Shown: positions 1-9,453, numbered from the stretch's first letter. The stretch is DNA of 64,000 nt from Oryzobacter faecalis (GCF_046764005.1 NZ_JBKOFW010000004.1:325853-389852), one strand, 5' to 3'. Notes: a model not told the origin generated them from the letters alone. Numbers and translations: made by a program.

Positions 1-1
1 C

Positions 2-268
2 AGCGCCGACCTCACCTTCCACGCCAACGGCAAGACCGAGCAGGCGTGGGACGCCATCGCGAAGTTCCGCGGCGTCTCCGAGGGCGACGTCGTCCGCTAC
101 GCCATCCCCAAGCCGGAGCCGCTGCGCATCGAGCACGAGCAGTTCCGCGACGCCGTCCTCGGCAAGGACGCCGACATCGTGACGATGGAGCAGGGGCTGC
201 GCACGGTCCGGGTCGCCGAGGCGTGCCTGGAGTCCGCGCAGAGCGGCCACACCGTCGAGCTCGGCTGA
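2..268 (+). CDS. Gfo/Idh/MocA family oxidoreductase, C-terminal fragment
   Basis: Only the last 88 residues are in the window; the gene starts upstream of base 1. The readable frame runs from base 2 to a TGA at 266-268. The end has the pattern usual for the C-terminus of Gfo/Idh/MocA NAD(P)-dependent sugar oxidoreductases: a 'KPEPLRIEHEQFRDAV' stretch, then 'GLRTVRVAEACLESAQSG'. In surface-glycan clusters such enzymes often oxidise UDP-GlcNAc-type sugars, and the glycosyltransferase operon that converges on it fits that role. The substrate cannot be read from this fragment. Confidence 0.75.
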   Translation, partial: SADLTFHANGKTEQAWDAIAKFRGVSEGDVVRYAIPKPEPLRIEHEQFRDAVLGKDADIVTMEQGLRTVRVAEACLESAQSGHTVELG

Positions 269-278
269 CCGCCCCGGC

Positions 279-1445
279 TCAGGTCGTGGCCGCCCGGAGG
301 ACGGCGTCCGCGGCGGCACCGGCGACGGCGCGCTGGCTGGCGTGCTCCTCGGTCCACGCGCGCAGCCGCTCACGGTCGGCCCGGGCCGGAGGGGCGACCA
401 GGGCGGCGCGGAGGAGGTCGGCGACGGCCCCGGCGTCCCAGTCTCCCGCCCACCCGAGGTCGTGCTCGTCGACCATCGCGCGCCCGGGGCCCGGGCCGGC
501 GTAGACGACGGGTGTCCCGCAGGCGGTCGAGGCGAACATCTTCGTGGGGAAGGCGTAGTCGTAGCCCCGGTCGGGGTGCAGCGACGCGAGGCCGGCCCAC
601 GCCGACGCGAGGGCGCGGGCGACCTCCTCGCCACCGGCGACGCCGGGGAACTCGACCCGGCCCGGTGCCAGCTCGTCCGCGCGCCGCCGCAGGTGGGCGG
701 CCTCCGAGCCCTGCCCGTACATGACGAGGCGGGCGCCCGGCACCTCGGCCGCCACCTGGCCGAACGCCTCGACGAAGACGCCGGCGCCCTGGATCTCGGA
801 CATCGTCCCGGCGTAGACGAGGGTGGGGCGCGCCTCGGTCGCGACGTCCTCGGGCGGGCGGAACACCTCGGTGTCGACGCCGGTGCCGACGACGGTGACG
901 GGAACCCGCCCGCGGGTCAGGCGCTCGACCTCGTCGCGGACGCCCTCGGAGACGACGAGGACCTCGGCGGCTCCGCGCATCGCCCACGACTCGACGACGC
1001 GCAGCACCCGGACGAGGGCGGGCGCGACACCGATGCCCTCGGCCGCGGTCGAGGAGACGTCACCGGCGTAGTAGGCGTACGGGACCCGTCGCAGCGCGCA
1101 GACGAGGCGCACGACCGTCCCGGTGGTGGGCGGGGGCTCGACGACGACGACGGACGGCCGGCGCGCGAGGAGGAGCCGGAGGAGCAGCGGGCCGTCGAAG
1201 CTCGCGAACTGGACGTACCCGCGCACGTTGCCCCCGGCGTCCCGCAGGACCGGCCAACGGCGGACGCGGACCCGCTCGGGGTCGCGGGCCGGACCGCTCT
1301 GGGACGGCGGACGGGTCGAGAGCACCTCGACCTCGGCGCCGCGTCCGGCGAGGGCCCGGGCCAGGGCTCCGAGGCGGAAGGCGGCGGCACCGGGCTCGGG
1401 CGGGAAGAGCCGCGAGGCGATGAGGACGCGGGTGGGGCGGGCCAT
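279..1445 (-). CDS. Glycosyltransferase family 4 (GT-B fold)
   Basis: 388 residues, full length for GT4. The N-terminal Rossmann half opens with 'VLIASRLFPPEPGAAAFR', the usual start of WbuB/WcaI-like enzymes. The C-terminal donor half begins near residue 210 with 'TLVYAGTMSEIQGAGVFVEA' and carries the 'FPTKMFASTACGTPVV' segment that replaces the classical E-x7-E motif. It should add a sugar from a nucleotide donor to a lipid-linked acceptor at the cytoplasmic membrane face. It is the last gene of a leftward operon, 26 bp behind the flippase gene; a weak -10-like hexamer lies in that gap. Converges with the oxidoreductase at the window edge. Confidence 0.88.
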   Translation of the reverse strand: MARPTRVLIASRLFPPEPGAAAFRLGALARALAGRGAEVEVLSTRPPSQSGPARDPERVRVRRWPVLRDAGGNVRGYVQFASFDGPLLLRLLLARRPSVVVVEPPPTTGTVVRLVCALRRVPYAYYAGDVSSTAAEGIGVAPALVRVLRVVESWAMRGAAEVLVVSEGVRDEVERLTRGRVPVTVVGTGVDTEVFRPPEDVATEARPTLVYAGTMSEIQGAGVFVEAFGQVAAEVPGARLVMYGQGSEAAHLRRRADELAPGRVEFPGVAGGEEVARALASAWAGLASLHPDRGYDYAFPTKMFASTACGTPVVYAGPGPGRAMVDEHDLGWAGDWDAGAVADLLRAALVAPPARADRERLRAWTEEHASQRAVAGAAADAVLRAATT

Positions 1446-1471
1446 GGTGAGGCGACGCTAACAGCGCGCGC

Positions 1472-2956
1472 TCAGGCGCCGTCGCGGGGGCGGCGCGACC
1501 ACGGGAGGAGGGCGAGGACGTCGGCCGCGTCGCGGCGGCAGACCAGCCACCAGGCGCCGAGGAAGCCGAGGACGAACAGGGGGTCGACCCACGGGCTCAC
1601 GCCGGTCGCGTACTCGACCGCGATGACGGCGGCGACGAGGACGAGGCCGGCGAGGACGCGCGCGAAGACCGGGCCCCACGCGTGGCCGTCCTGCCGCCAG
1701 GTGACCGCCACCGGCACGGCGGCGATGACGACCGTGCCGCAGAGGTAGCCGAGGGCGACCCCGAGGATCCCCAGCGACGGGGCGAGCAGCGCCCAGGCGG
1801 CCGTCCCGACGACGAGCCCCGCGAGCGAGGCGCCCGTGGTCACCCACATGCCCCGGGCCGACCGCGTCGTCAGGGCGTTGACCGACGCGACGCCGAGGTT
1901 CGTCGCGAGGATGGCGACGGCGAGGACGGGCAGGACGGCGACGGCGCCCTCGAACTGCTCGCCCCACACGACGTCGACGAGCAGCCGGGACGCGATGGCG
2001 ATCGAGCCGAAGATCGCGACCATGACCACGGCGAGGGCGCGGGTGGCCCGGTCGGTGCGGGCGTGGAAGGTGGAGTGGTCGCCCCGGCCCCACGCCTCGG
2101 CCATCGAGGGGAAGAGGACGAGGCTGAGCGAGGCCGCGAGCATCGAGGCGGGCGTCGCGAGGTTGAGGGCGGCGGCGTACTGGCCGGCGTCGGCGTCGCC
2201 CGAGGTGACCTTGGCGGTGATCTGCGAGAGCTGGAGGAACCCGGTGCTCGCCACGGTGCCCGTCGCGCCGAGGGCGACGAAGACGTCGATCTCACGGCGC
2301 GTGGCCGCGTCCGGCCGGCCGCGCGCCCCCCACGGCCACCCGGCCGTCGCGTAGAGGCCGTAGGCGAGGACGAGCGGGAGGACGAGGACCGGCCCGCGGA
2401 CCCCGGCGAGCAACAGGGCGAGCAGGGCGACGAGACCGACGGCGACGCTGGCGAGGTCCCAGGCGGTCGCCCGCGGCACCTGCGCCACCCCGAACTGGAC
2501 CCCGCGCGTGAAGCTGTACCCGGCGTACGCGACCGTCAGCGCGGCCACGCACACGCCGCCGGCCCACGAGCCGTGGTCGACGAGCACCCACACGAGCGCG
2601 CCCGCGACGCCGAGCGGGACGGCTGTCTGCGCGGTGCGCCGGGCGAGGTGCGCAGCGCTGCTGCGGACCTCCTCGGGGCGGTCGGCACCGCGGGCGCGGG
2701 CGAGGTACTTCGAGGCGGCGCTGCCGGCGGTCGTCGGCCACAGGAGGGCGAGGAGGGTCGCCGCGGCGATGGCCGTCGCGACGACGCCGAGCTCGGCCCG
2801 CCCGGCGAGCCGGCCGACGAGGAAGGCGGTGAGGAAGCGCAGCAGGCCCTGCGCGACGAGCCCGGTCGTGCTCAGCACGCTGCCGCGCGCGATCGACGTG
2901 GCGCCGGTGCCGTCGAGCCGGACCGGGCGGAACATCGAGGAGAGCAGGCCGCTCAT
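1472..2956 (-). CDS. Polysaccharide flippase, Wzx/MATE-like
   Basis: 494 residues from the chosen ATG ('MSGLLSSMFRPV'). This start gives an ATGA overlap with the upstream glycosyltransferase; a longer frame would add 27 arginine-rich residues inside that gene. The protein is almost entirely hydrophobic, with about 12-14 predicted membrane segments and short charged loops. The early segment 'GSVLSTTGLVAQGLLRFLTAF' resembles Wzx/RfbX-type transporters of the MOP superfamily. It probably turns over lipid-linked glycans assembled by the neighbouring glycosyltransferases. The substrate is not predictable from sequence. Confidence 0.85.
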   Translation of the reverse strand: MSGLLSSMFRPVRLDGTGATSIARGSVLSTTGLVAQGLLRFLTAFLVGRLAGRAELGVVATAIAAATLLALLWPTTAGSAASKYLARARGADRPEEVRSSAAHLARRTAQTAVPLGVAGALVWVLVDHGSWAGGVCVAALTVAYAGYSFTRGVQFGVAQVPRATAWDLASVAVGLVALLALLLAGVRGPVLVLPLVLAYGLYATAGWPWGARGRPDAATRREIDVFVALGATGTVASTGFLQLSQITAKVTSGDADAGQYAAALNLATPASMLAASLSLVLFPSMAEAWGRGDHSTFHARTDRATRALAVVMVAIFGSIAIASRLLVDVVWGEQFEGAVAVLPVLAVAILATNLGVASVNALTTRSARGMWVTTGASLAGLVVGTAAWALLAPSLGILGVALGYLCGTVVIAAVPVAVTWRQDGHAWGPVFARVLAGLVLVAAVIAVEYATGVSPWVDPLFVLGFLGAWWLVCRRDAADVLALLPWSRRPRDGA

Positions 2957-3945
2957 CCGCGCCCCGCGAGGACGTCGCGGTAGACCTCGCGCAGCGTGGC
3001 CACGCCGTGAGGGGTGCCGTGGTGCTCGGCCACCCACGACCGGCCCGCCCCCGGGTCGTGGGCCAGCGACCCGTCGAGGAGCCCGCGCGCCGCCTCCGCG
3101 ACCGACGCCGGGTCGGTGCCGAGGACGGGCGGCGGGGCGTCGGCGTACAGGGGCAGCGGCGTCGGCAGCAGGAGCGGGGCACCGGACCCGAGGGCCTCGA
3201 GCTCGCTCGACGACAGGATGCCGGCGGCCTGGCCGACGACGGCGCTCGCCCCGGCGAGGAGGGCGAGGTAGCCCTCATGGTCCAGGCGGGGGACCAGGCG
3301 CACCCCCAGGGTGGCGGCACTGCTCGCCGCCGGGCCCCAGTCGAGGCCGACGACCTCGACGTCGTCCGGGAGGGCGGCCAGGAGCAGCCGTGCCGTCTCG
3401 AGCTGCTCGGCGAGGCCCTTCACCTCCTCCCACCGCGAGGCGAAGACGACGCGGCGCGGCTGCACCGGGTGCCACGCCGGCAGGGCGCCGGTGTCGACGG
3501 GGACGGGGAGGAGGCGGGCGTCGGGGCGGTGGGGGAGGACGTGCTCGGCCAGGTCCGGGGTCGAGTAGAGGACGGCCTCGGCGTCGCGCAGGCCGGCCCT
3601 GATGCCCGGGCCGCGGGCGGGGTCGTGCTGCGCGGTGCGGACGTCGGTGCCGTGGCAGTGCAGGACGAACCGGCGGGCGGCGGGTCGAGCGTGCGGGAGG
3701 GTCGTCGCCGAGTGGACGTGGACGACGTCGTGTCGCCGCGCCGCGACGGCGAGCCGGGCCAGCCAGGCACCCCCGACGACCGGCCGGCGCAGCGGGGCGA
3801 GCGGCCCCGGCCACGAGCCCGTGGCGTCGGCGAGCGGGAGGTGGTCCCAGGGGAGGCCGCCCCGTCGGGCCTCGCGGACCAGCCGGGCAGCGGTCTGCGC
3901 GGCGTCGCCCACGTGGAGGACGGAGGGCGTGGGGGTGCCGCTCAC
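2953..3945 (-). CDS. Glycosyltransferase, GT-B fold (GT4-like)
   Basis: 330 residues from a GTG start ('VSGTPTPSVLHVGDA') that overlaps the preceding gene by GTGA. The N-terminal half contains 'HDVVHVHSATTLPHARP' and 'LHCHGTDVRTAQHDP', typical of GT4 acceptor domains. The donor half starts near 'RRVVFASRWEEVKGLAEQ' and contains 'SSSELEALGSGAPLLLP', which holds the sugar-nucleotide glutamate region. It is slightly short for GT4. It is the second gene of the leftward operon and likely acts on the same glycan as its neighbours. Confidence 0.8.
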   Translation of the reverse strand: MSGTPTPSVLHVGDAAQTAARLVREARRGGLPWDHLPLADATGSWPGPLAPLRRPVVGGAWLARLAVAARRHDVVHVHSATTLPHARPAARRFVLHCHGTDVRTAQHDPARGPGIRAGLRDAEAVLYSTPDLAEHVLPHRPDARLLPVPVDTGALPAWHPVQPRRVVFASRWEEVKGLAEQLETARLLLAALPDDVEVVGLDWGPAASSAATLGVRLVPRLDHEGYLALLAGASAVVGQAAGILSSSELEALGSGAPLLLPTPLPLYADAPPPVLGTDPASVAEAARGLLDGSLAHDPGAGRSWVAEHHGTPHGVATLREVYRDVLAGRG

Positions 3946-5099
3946 GCCGCTCCCAGGAGCCGGGTGACGATGCCGTCGACGACCTGCAGGTCGGCCTCGC
4001 TGCTCAGGGCCCGGGCGTGCCGGTGCGACGCCTCCTTGCCGGCCCGCACGGCCTGGGGGTCGAGCGTGCGCAGCGCGGCGACGAAGGCCTCGGTCGAGAA
4101 GTCGGCCGACACGACACCGAGCCCGTGCTCGCGCACGAGCCGCGCCATCTCCGGGGCGGGGCCGACGGCGTGCGCGAGCCGGGCCTGCACGAAGTCGAAG
4201 AACTTGTTCGGGAGCGCGTACTCGGCGTTGACGTTGATCGGCGGCATGCAGAAGGCCCCGACGTCGTAGCGGTTCAGCGTGGCGGGCAGCTCGGCCGGGG
4301 CGACGGGGTCGTGGATGGTGATGCGGTCGGATCCACCGGCGAGGCGGCTCAGCTCGGCGAGGTAGCGCCCGCCGTCGGCGGCGGGCACGAGGTAGAGGTC
4401 GAGGGTGCACGACGGCACCGCGAGGGTGGCCTCGACGAGCATCTCGACGTTGCGGCCACGGATGGCGGCGCCGCTGTGCACCAGCCGGATTCGCGCCGGG
4501 TCGGCGGGGCTGGGGGTGAGGTCGCGCCACGGCCCGGCATTGCGGACGACCTCGCACGCGACGCCGTAGTGCTCGGTGTAGCGCTCGGCGAGTGGCTCGC
4601 AGACGGTCGTCACCGCAGCCGAGGCGGGCAGGTACTCGCGGCAGACGTGCTCCATGAGCGGGCCGACGAGCAGGCGCCAGGTGAGGACGTGCGAGAACTC
4701 CTCGGCCGCCCACTCGTGCATGTCCGCCCAGACCGGGGCGCCGCGGGCCACGCGGTGGGCGAGCGGCAGCGACCGGGCGTCGTTCGCCACGACGAGGTCG
4801 AAGCGCCCCGAGCCGCCGAGCTCGGTCTCGACGAGCTCGAGCCCGCGCCTCAGGCCGGGGGCCGACAGCTCGACGGCGTGCAGCCGGCGTGCGGCCAGGC
4901 CCGCCACGCCGAGCGGGGTGCGGGGGAGGGAGTTGAGGCCGGCCCCGACCTCGAGGTGACGGGTGGCCGCGGCCGGCGCGGGGCCGTAGCCCACGGTGGT
5001 CACCTCGCCGTGGCGGGCCAGGGCGTCGACCTGTCGGAGGACCCGCGCGTCCCGCGTCAGCGGCGACAGCGAGATGGCGAGGATGCGAGGGGCGCTCAC
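3942..5099 (-). CDS. Glycosyltransferase, GT-B fold, first gene of the operon
   Basis: 385 residues from GTG ('VSAPRILAISLSPLTRDARV'). The start is fixed by a TAGACT hexamer 8 nt upstream, as expected for a leaderless message; longer frames run into the opposite acyl-CoA dehydrogenase gene. The N-terminal half has 'LTRDARVLRQVDALARHG'; the C-terminal half has 'IRLVHSGAAIRGRNVEMLVE' and 'YALPNKFFDFVQARLA', motifs of GT-B enzymes acting on surface glycans. It heads a four-gene operon of glycosyltransferases and a flippase with 4-bp overlaps. Donor and acceptor are unknown. Confidence 0.82.
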   Translation of the reverse strand: MSAPRILAISLSPLTRDARVLRQVDALARHGEVTTVGYGPAPAAATRHLEVGAGLNSLPRTPLGVAGLAARRLHAVELSAPGLRRGLELVETELGGSGRFDLVVANDARSLPLAHRVARGAPVWADMHEWAAEEFSHVLTWRLLVGPLMEHVCREYLPASAAVTTVCEPLAERYTEHYGVACEVVRNAGPWRDLTPSPADPARIRLVHSGAAIRGRNVEMLVEATLAVPSCTLDLYLVPAADGGRYLAELSRLAGGSDRITIHDPVAPAELPATLNRYDVGAFCMPPINVNAEYALPNKFFDFVQARLAHAVGPAPEMARLVREHGLGVVSADFSTEAFVAALRTLDPQAVRAGKEASHRHARALSSEADLQVVDGIVTRLLGAA

Positions 5100-5107
5100 A
5101 GGGCGCG

Positions 5108-5113
5108 AGTCTA
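5108..5113 (-). promoter_or_regulatory. Leaderless -10, glycosyltransferase operon
   Basis: TAGACT, 8 nt before the GTG of the first operon gene. Confidence 0.6.
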
Positions 5114-5197
5114 CGGGGGTCGGGGGGCCCCGCCGGGGGCGCCCCGCGAGGGTGGGGGCGTGCCCGGCGTCACGTGTCACCCGGGGGTACCCGCGAG

Positions 5198-5203
5198 TAA
5201 CCT
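5198..5203 (+). promoter_or_regulatory. Leaderless -10, acyl-CoA dehydrogenase
   Basis: TAACCT, 7 nt before the ATG. Confidence 0.6.
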
Positions 5204-5210
5204 GAAGCCC

Positions 5211-6377
5211 ATGACCGGGAACCCCCACTTCGACACCTACCGCCTCTCCGAGGACCACGAGGCGATCCGGGAGGCCGTCCGCGCCGTCGCCGCCGACAAG
5301 ATCGCCCCGTTCGCGGCGGCGGTCGACGAGGAGTCGCGCTACCCGAAGGAGGCCCACGACGCCCTCGTGGCGAGCGACTTCTTCGCCCCGCACGTCCCCG
5401 AGGAGTACGGCGGTGTCGGCGCCGACGCGCTCGCGGTGTGCATCGTCATCGAGGAGGTGGCGCGCGTGTGCGCGTCGTCCTCGCTCATCCCCGCGGTCAA
5501 CAAGCTCGGGTCGCTGCCGCTCGTCCTCGCCGCGAGCGAGGACGTCAAGGCGCGCTACCTCACCCCGCTCGCGGCGGGTGGGTCGACGTTCTCGTACGGG
5601 CTGTCCGAGCGCGAGGCGGGTTCCGACACGGCCGCGATGAGGTGCCGTGCCGTGCGCGACGGGGACGACTGGATCCTGTCGGGCCAGAAGTCGTGGATCA
5701 CGAACGCCGGTGTCTCCGAGTACTACACGGTCCTCGCGGTCACCGACCCCGACGGCCCGCGAGGCAACAACGTCACCGCGTTCGTCGTCGAGAGGTCCGA
5801 CGAGGGGTTCACGTTCGGGGAGAAGGAGCGCAAGCTCGGCATCAAGGGCTCCCCGACCCGCGAGCTGCACTTCGACAAGGTGCGGCTGCCCGGGGACCGG
5901 GTCGTCGGCGAGGTCGGCGCCGGCCTGAAGATCGCGCTCGCCACCCTCGACCACACCCGCGTCACCATCGGCGCGCAGGCCGTCGGCATCGCCCAGGGCG
6001 CGCTCGACCAGGCCGTCGACTACGTCAAGGAGCGGCGCCAGTTCGGCAGGGCCGTCGCCGACTTCCAGGGTGTGCAGTTCATGCTCGCCGACATGGCGAT
6101 GGAGCTCGAGGCCGCGCGCCAGCTCGTCTACGTCGCCGCCGCGAAGTCCGAGCGCGGCGACCGCGACCTGCCGTTCTTCGGCGCCGCCGCCAAGTGCTTC
6201 GCCTCCGACGTCGCGATGAAGGTGACGACCGACGCCGTGCAGCTGCTCGGCGGGGCCGGGTACACCCGCGACTTCCCGCTCGAGCGGATGATGCGCGACG
6301 CGAAGATCACCCAGATCTACGAGGGCACCAACCAGGTCCAGCGCATCGTCATGGCCCGCCAGCTCCTCAAGGGCTGA
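5211..6377 (+). CDS. Acyl-CoA dehydrogenase
   Basis: 388 residues, the normal length. It oxidises acyl-CoA to trans-2-enoyl-CoA with FAD and passes electrons to ETF. Signature 1 is visible as 'YGLSEREAGSDTAAMRCRA' followed by 'KSWITNAG'; signature 2 as 'QLLGGAGYTRDFPLERMMRD'. The catalytic glutamate is expected in 'QIYEGTNQ', the short/medium-chain position. A TAACCT hexamer 7 nt before the ATG suggests a leaderless transcript. It stands between surface-glycan genes without an obvious functional link, and its stop lies in a hairpin shared with the convergent LCP gene. Confidence 0.95.
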   Translation: MTGNPHFDTYRLSEDHEAIREAVRAVAADKIAPFAAAVDEESRYPKEAHDALVASDFFAPHVPEEYGGVGADALAVCIVIEEVARVCASSSLIPAVNKLGSLPLVLAASEDVKARYLTPLAAGGSTFSYGLSEREAGSDTAAMRCRAVRDGDDWILSGQKSWITNAGVSEYYTVLAVTDPDGPRGNNVTAFVVERSDEGFTFGEKERKLGIKGSPTRELHFDKVRLPGDRVVGEVGAGLKIALATLDHTRVTIGAQAVGIAQGALDQAVDYVKERRQFGRAVADFQGVQFMLADMAMELEAARQLVYVAAAKSERGDRDLPFFGAAAKCFASDVAMKVTTDAVQLLGGAGYTRDFPLERMMRDAKITQIYEGTNQVQRIVMARQLLKG

Positions 6378-6399
6378 CGGCGGCCCGCCGGGGCGTCAG
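6374..6399. terminator. Hairpin containing both stop codons of a convergent pair
   Basis: 'ctgacg' (6374-6379) and 'cgtcag' (6394-6399) pair; the first includes the acyl-CoA dehydrogenase TGA, the second the LCP gene stop (TCA on the plus strand). GC-rich loop. Confidence 0.5.
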
Positions 6400-7898
6400 G
6401 AGCAGATGTCGCCGGTGGCCTTGCGGGTCGGGATCGACTCTGCGGGGGTCGGGCTCGCCTTGATGACGGCCTCGGGCAGGGGCTCGGTCCCGAGGCGGTT
6501 GGGGAGCTCGACGACGTCGGGGGCGTCGGTCCCGAGGACGACCCGGACCGTCGAGCCGAGCCCCGAGGCCTTCTTGACCCGCGCGCCCGGGAACGCCGCG
6601 GCGACCGTGCGGGCGGCCTCCGCGTACTCGCCCGAGTACTCGACGACCGCGCCCTTCGGGCCCACGGCCTCGTTGGAGGTCGTGACTCCCTGGAAGCCCT
6701 GGACGGTGAGGGCCCGGCGGGCCTGGCCCGCGAGCCCGGGGACGCCGGTGGCGTTGACGACCCGGACCGCGATCTCGTCGGGGGACACCGTGAGGGGGGT
6801 CGCCGACCCGCTCGGGGCCGGCGACGGGCCCGTCTCGGGCTCGCCGGGGCGCTTGTCCTCGCGCAGGGCGGTCCAGATCTGCTCGGCGGCCGGCTTCCAC
6901 TGCACGCGGTTGAGGTCGGCGGGGTAGGGCTCGGTGGGGACGGTGACGAACTCGATCGCGTCGAGGCCGATGCCCCTGACGCTCGTCGCGAGGTCACGCA
7001 TCGTCCCGACGCCGAAGTCCGGGTCGGTGGTCAGTGACTTCGTCGCCGCGTCGAGGAAGGCGTAGAGCCGGTTCGGCTGGACGAGCAGCTCGGAGGACGT
7101 GGCCTCCTGCATCACCGAGGCGAGGAAGGCCTGCTGGCGCTCGATGCGGCCGAGGTCGCTGCCGTCGCCGAGGGACTTGCGGGTGCGGACGTACGCGAGG
7201 GCCTGTTCGCCCTCGAGGGTGTGCCGCCCCGGCGTGAGGCGAAGCCCGCTGTCGCGGTCGTCGATGGCGGCCGGGGTGCAGACCTCGACCCCGCCGAGCG
7301 CGTCGACCATCGTCTGGAAGCCGCGGAAGTCGACGACGGCGTAGTGGTCGACGAAGATCCCGGTGTTGCCCTCGACGGTGCGGATGAGGCAGCCCGGCCC
7401 GCCCTTGGTGTAGTTGCGGTTCCACTGGCGCACGACCCACTCCTCCCGCGGCGCGTCGGGCGAGCACTCCGGGGGCGCGGGGACCATCGAGTCGCGGGGG
7501 ATCGACACGACGGTCGCCCACGAGCGGTCGGCGGAGAGGTGGACGAGCAGGTTGGTGTCCGAGTGGTTGCCCGGCTCGGCGGTGACCTTGCCGATCGCGT
7601 CGTTGCCCTCGCCCTCGCGGGTGTCGGAGCCGATGAGGAGGAGGTTGACCGCCTCGGTGGGAGCGGCGGGCCGGTCGGTGCCGAGGGCCGACGAGACGTC
7701 GATCTTGGTGATGTTGGCGTTGAAGCGCCACGACGCGAAGGCGAGCCCGCCGCCGACGAGGGCGACCACGGCGACGAGGCCGATCGCGAGCCGGCGCCGC
7801 CACGGGGAACGGCGCCCGGTGCCGTGGATCTCGCGGCGCGTCAACCGGCGCTCCTCGAGCAGCGTGGAGGCGCCGGAGTGCCGATGGTCGGTGGCCAC
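6396..7898 (-). CDS. LCP-family glycopolymer ligase with LytR_C domain
   Basis: 500 residues from GTG, with GAGGAGG about 5 nt upstream. The order is a basic cytoplasmic tail (1-35), one membrane segment (about 38-57), an extracellular LytR-CpsA-Psr domain (about 80-330) and a C-terminal LytR_C domain (about 365-470). LCP landmarks are 'NLLLIGSDTREGE', 'VVSIPRDSMVP' and 'IDDRDSGLRLTPG', with the conserved Arg and Asp residues that bind pyrophosphate. LCP enzymes move lipid-linked teichoic acid or other glycopolymers onto peptidoglycan outside the membrane. Two more LCP genes follow immediately, which suggests division of labour among several polymers or backup. Confidence 0.93.
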   Translation of the reverse strand: MATDHRHSGASTLLEERRLTRREIHGTGRRSPWRRRLAIGLVAVVALVGGGLAFASWRFNANITKIDVSSALGTDRPAAPTEAVNLLLIGSDTREGEGNDAIGKVTAEPGNHSDTNLLVHLSADRSWATVVSIPRDSMVPAPPECSPDAPREEWVVRQWNRNYTKGGPGCLIRTVEGNTGIFVDHYAVVDFRGFQTMVDALGGVEVCTPAAIDDRDSGLRLTPGRHTLEGEQALAYVRTRKSLGDGSDLGRIERQQAFLASVMQEATSSELLVQPNRLYAFLDAATKSLTTDPDFGVGTMRDLATSVRGIGLDAIEFVTVPTEPYPADLNRVQWKPAAEQIWTALREDKRPGEPETGPSPAPSGSATPLTVSPDEIAVRVVNATGVPGLAGQARRALTVQGFQGVTTSNEAVGPKGAVVEYSGEYAEAARTVAAAFPGARVKKASGLGSTVRVVLGTDAPDVVELPNRLGTEPLPEAVIKASPTPAESIPTRKATGDICS

Positions 7899-8016
7899 CA
7901 GGCCCTCCTCACGTGGTGTCGACAGGGGCGCGCGAGCACCCGACGGCCCTCGCGGCCGTCGAGTGTAACGACTCGGTCACGATCCGCAGAACCGAGCAGG
8001 TGGGAGTGGGTGGCGG

Positions 8017-9285
8017 TCACCCGGCAGGCTCGCCGTCGGTCCCCGGAGGGGGCTCGGTGAGGGGTTCTCCCTCGCGCAGCATGGCAAAGAACGCGTCGGC
8101 TCGCTCGTCGTCCCAGAGCACCGAGCTGCCCGCGCTCGTCGAGGCGTTCGTCGAGGAGATCGGCACGACGAGGCCGAGCGCCTCGCCGCCGGACACCTTC
8201 CGCATCGTCGTGAGGATCCGGTAGGTGTCGACGAGGGAGGTGTCCTCACCGACGACGACTCCCGACGCCGCCGCGTGGGTGAAGCCCCACCAGCGCCACG
8301 GCACGAGCACGGTCGAGGGCGTCGCGGCCTGCTTCATCACCGCGCCGAGGAACTGGCGCTGGCGCTCGGCGCGGCCGAGGTCGCCCTTGGGGTCGGAGTA
8401 CCGGGCCCGCACGTAGCCGAGGGCGTCCTTCCCGCTGAGGGTCTGGCAGCCCTTCTTGAGGTCGATGTGCGCCTTGTCGTCCTCGATGTCGCGCGGCACG
8501 CACATCTCGACCCCGCCGAGGCTGTCGACGACCGAGGCGAACCCGCCGAACCCGATCTCGACGTACCCGTCGATGGGCAGGCCGGTCGCCAGCTCGAGGG
8601 TCTCGGCGAGCAGCTTCGGCCCCCCGATCGCGAAGGCCGCGTTGACCTTGTTCTTCCCCTCGCCGGGGATCTCGAGGTAGCTGTCGCGGGGGATCGAGAC
8701 GACGACCGGCTTCCCGGACCCGCTCGGGGTGTGGACGAGGATGATCGAGTCGGTGCGCCGCCCGCCGTCGTCCCTGCCGACGCCGAGCTCCTTCTGCTCC
8801 TCCGCGGTGAGCCCCTTGCGGCTGTCGGAGCCGACGAGGAGGTAGGTGTGCCCGGCGGCCGCCTTGGGCCGGTCGCCGCCGGGGGTGGTGTCCTCGCGGG
8901 CCACCTGGGTCCACGCGTGCGCCGGCGTCGCGACGAGGAAGACCAGCCACAGGACGAGCAGGAGGACGACCGTGCGCAGCCCGCGGCGCGCACCACCGGG
9001 TCGGCGCGGCCCGCGGGGGGTTTGGGGGGCCGACGGTGGCCGCCCGCCCCCCGACGGGGGAGCGCCGGGCCGCACCGGGCGACCGAGCTCGTCGTACGCC
9101 GTCGCGGCGGCCGGCGGTGCCACGGGAGCCGAGGCCGCCGGGGGTGGCGGCGGGGGCGGCGCGCCTCGCCCACCCCGTCCGGCCCCCCTGGCCCCGCGCC
9201 GCGTGTCGACGACGAAGACGTCGTCGCCACCGCGCGCGTCGGACCCACCCCGCTGGGGGATGGGTCGGGCGTGGTCGTCGCTCAT
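8017..9285 (-). CDS. LCP-family glycopolymer ligase with proline-rich cytoplasmic tail
   Basis: 422 residues from the ATG of 'MSDDHARPIP', preceded by GGGAGAG at about 6 nt. The N-terminal 100 residues are a Gly/Pro-rich cytoplasmic tail with a run of seven prolines (43-49). A membrane segment follows at about 104-122, then the LCP domain with 'YLLVGSDSRKGLT', 'VVSIPRDSYLEIPG' and 'INALGGV'-type segments ('SLGGVEMCVP'). It lacks the LytR_C domain of its neighbour. It reads leftward, tandem with the preceding LCP gene (118 bp gap) and divergent from the third. The proline-rich tail may bind cytoplasmic partners; that is speculation. Confidence 0.92.
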   Translation of the reverse strand: MSDDHARPIPQRGGSDARGGDDVFVVDTRRGARGAGRGGRGAPPPPPPPAASAPVAPPAAATAYDELGRPVRPGAPPSGGGRPPSAPQTPRGPRRPGGARRGLRTVVLLLVLWLVFLVATPAHAWTQVAREDTTPGGDRPKAAAGHTYLLVGSDSRKGLTAEEQKELGVGRDDGGRRTDSIILVHTPSGSGKPVVVSIPRDSYLEIPGEGKNKVNAAFAIGGPKLLAETLELATGLPIDGYVEIGFGGFASVVDSLGGVEMCVPRDIEDDKAHIDLKKGCQTLSGKDALGYVRARYSDPKGDLGRAERQRQFLGAVMKQAATPSTVLVPWRWWGFTHAAASGVVVGEDTSLVDTYRILTTMRKVSGGEALGLVVPISSTNASTSAGSSVLWDDERADAFFAMLREGEPLTEPPPGTDGEPAG

Positions 9286-9439
9286 GGAGGGCTCTCCCGT
9301 CGGGTCGGCCGTCGCGGGTCGCGACGGCCACCGCCCAGTGTGCCAAGGAAGGCTGGACGGTGGCTGGACAGCACGCGGTCCGGGGCGATCGCCGGCGTCG
9401 GCCCCGGCGTGGCGGGTGGGCCGCCGGCGCCGGGGCCCC

Positions 9440-9445
9440 GATACT
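9440..9445 (+). promoter_or_regulatory. Leaderless -10, third LCP gene
   Basis: GATACT, 8 nt before the ATG. Confidence 0.5.
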
Positions 9446-9453
9446 CGTTCCCC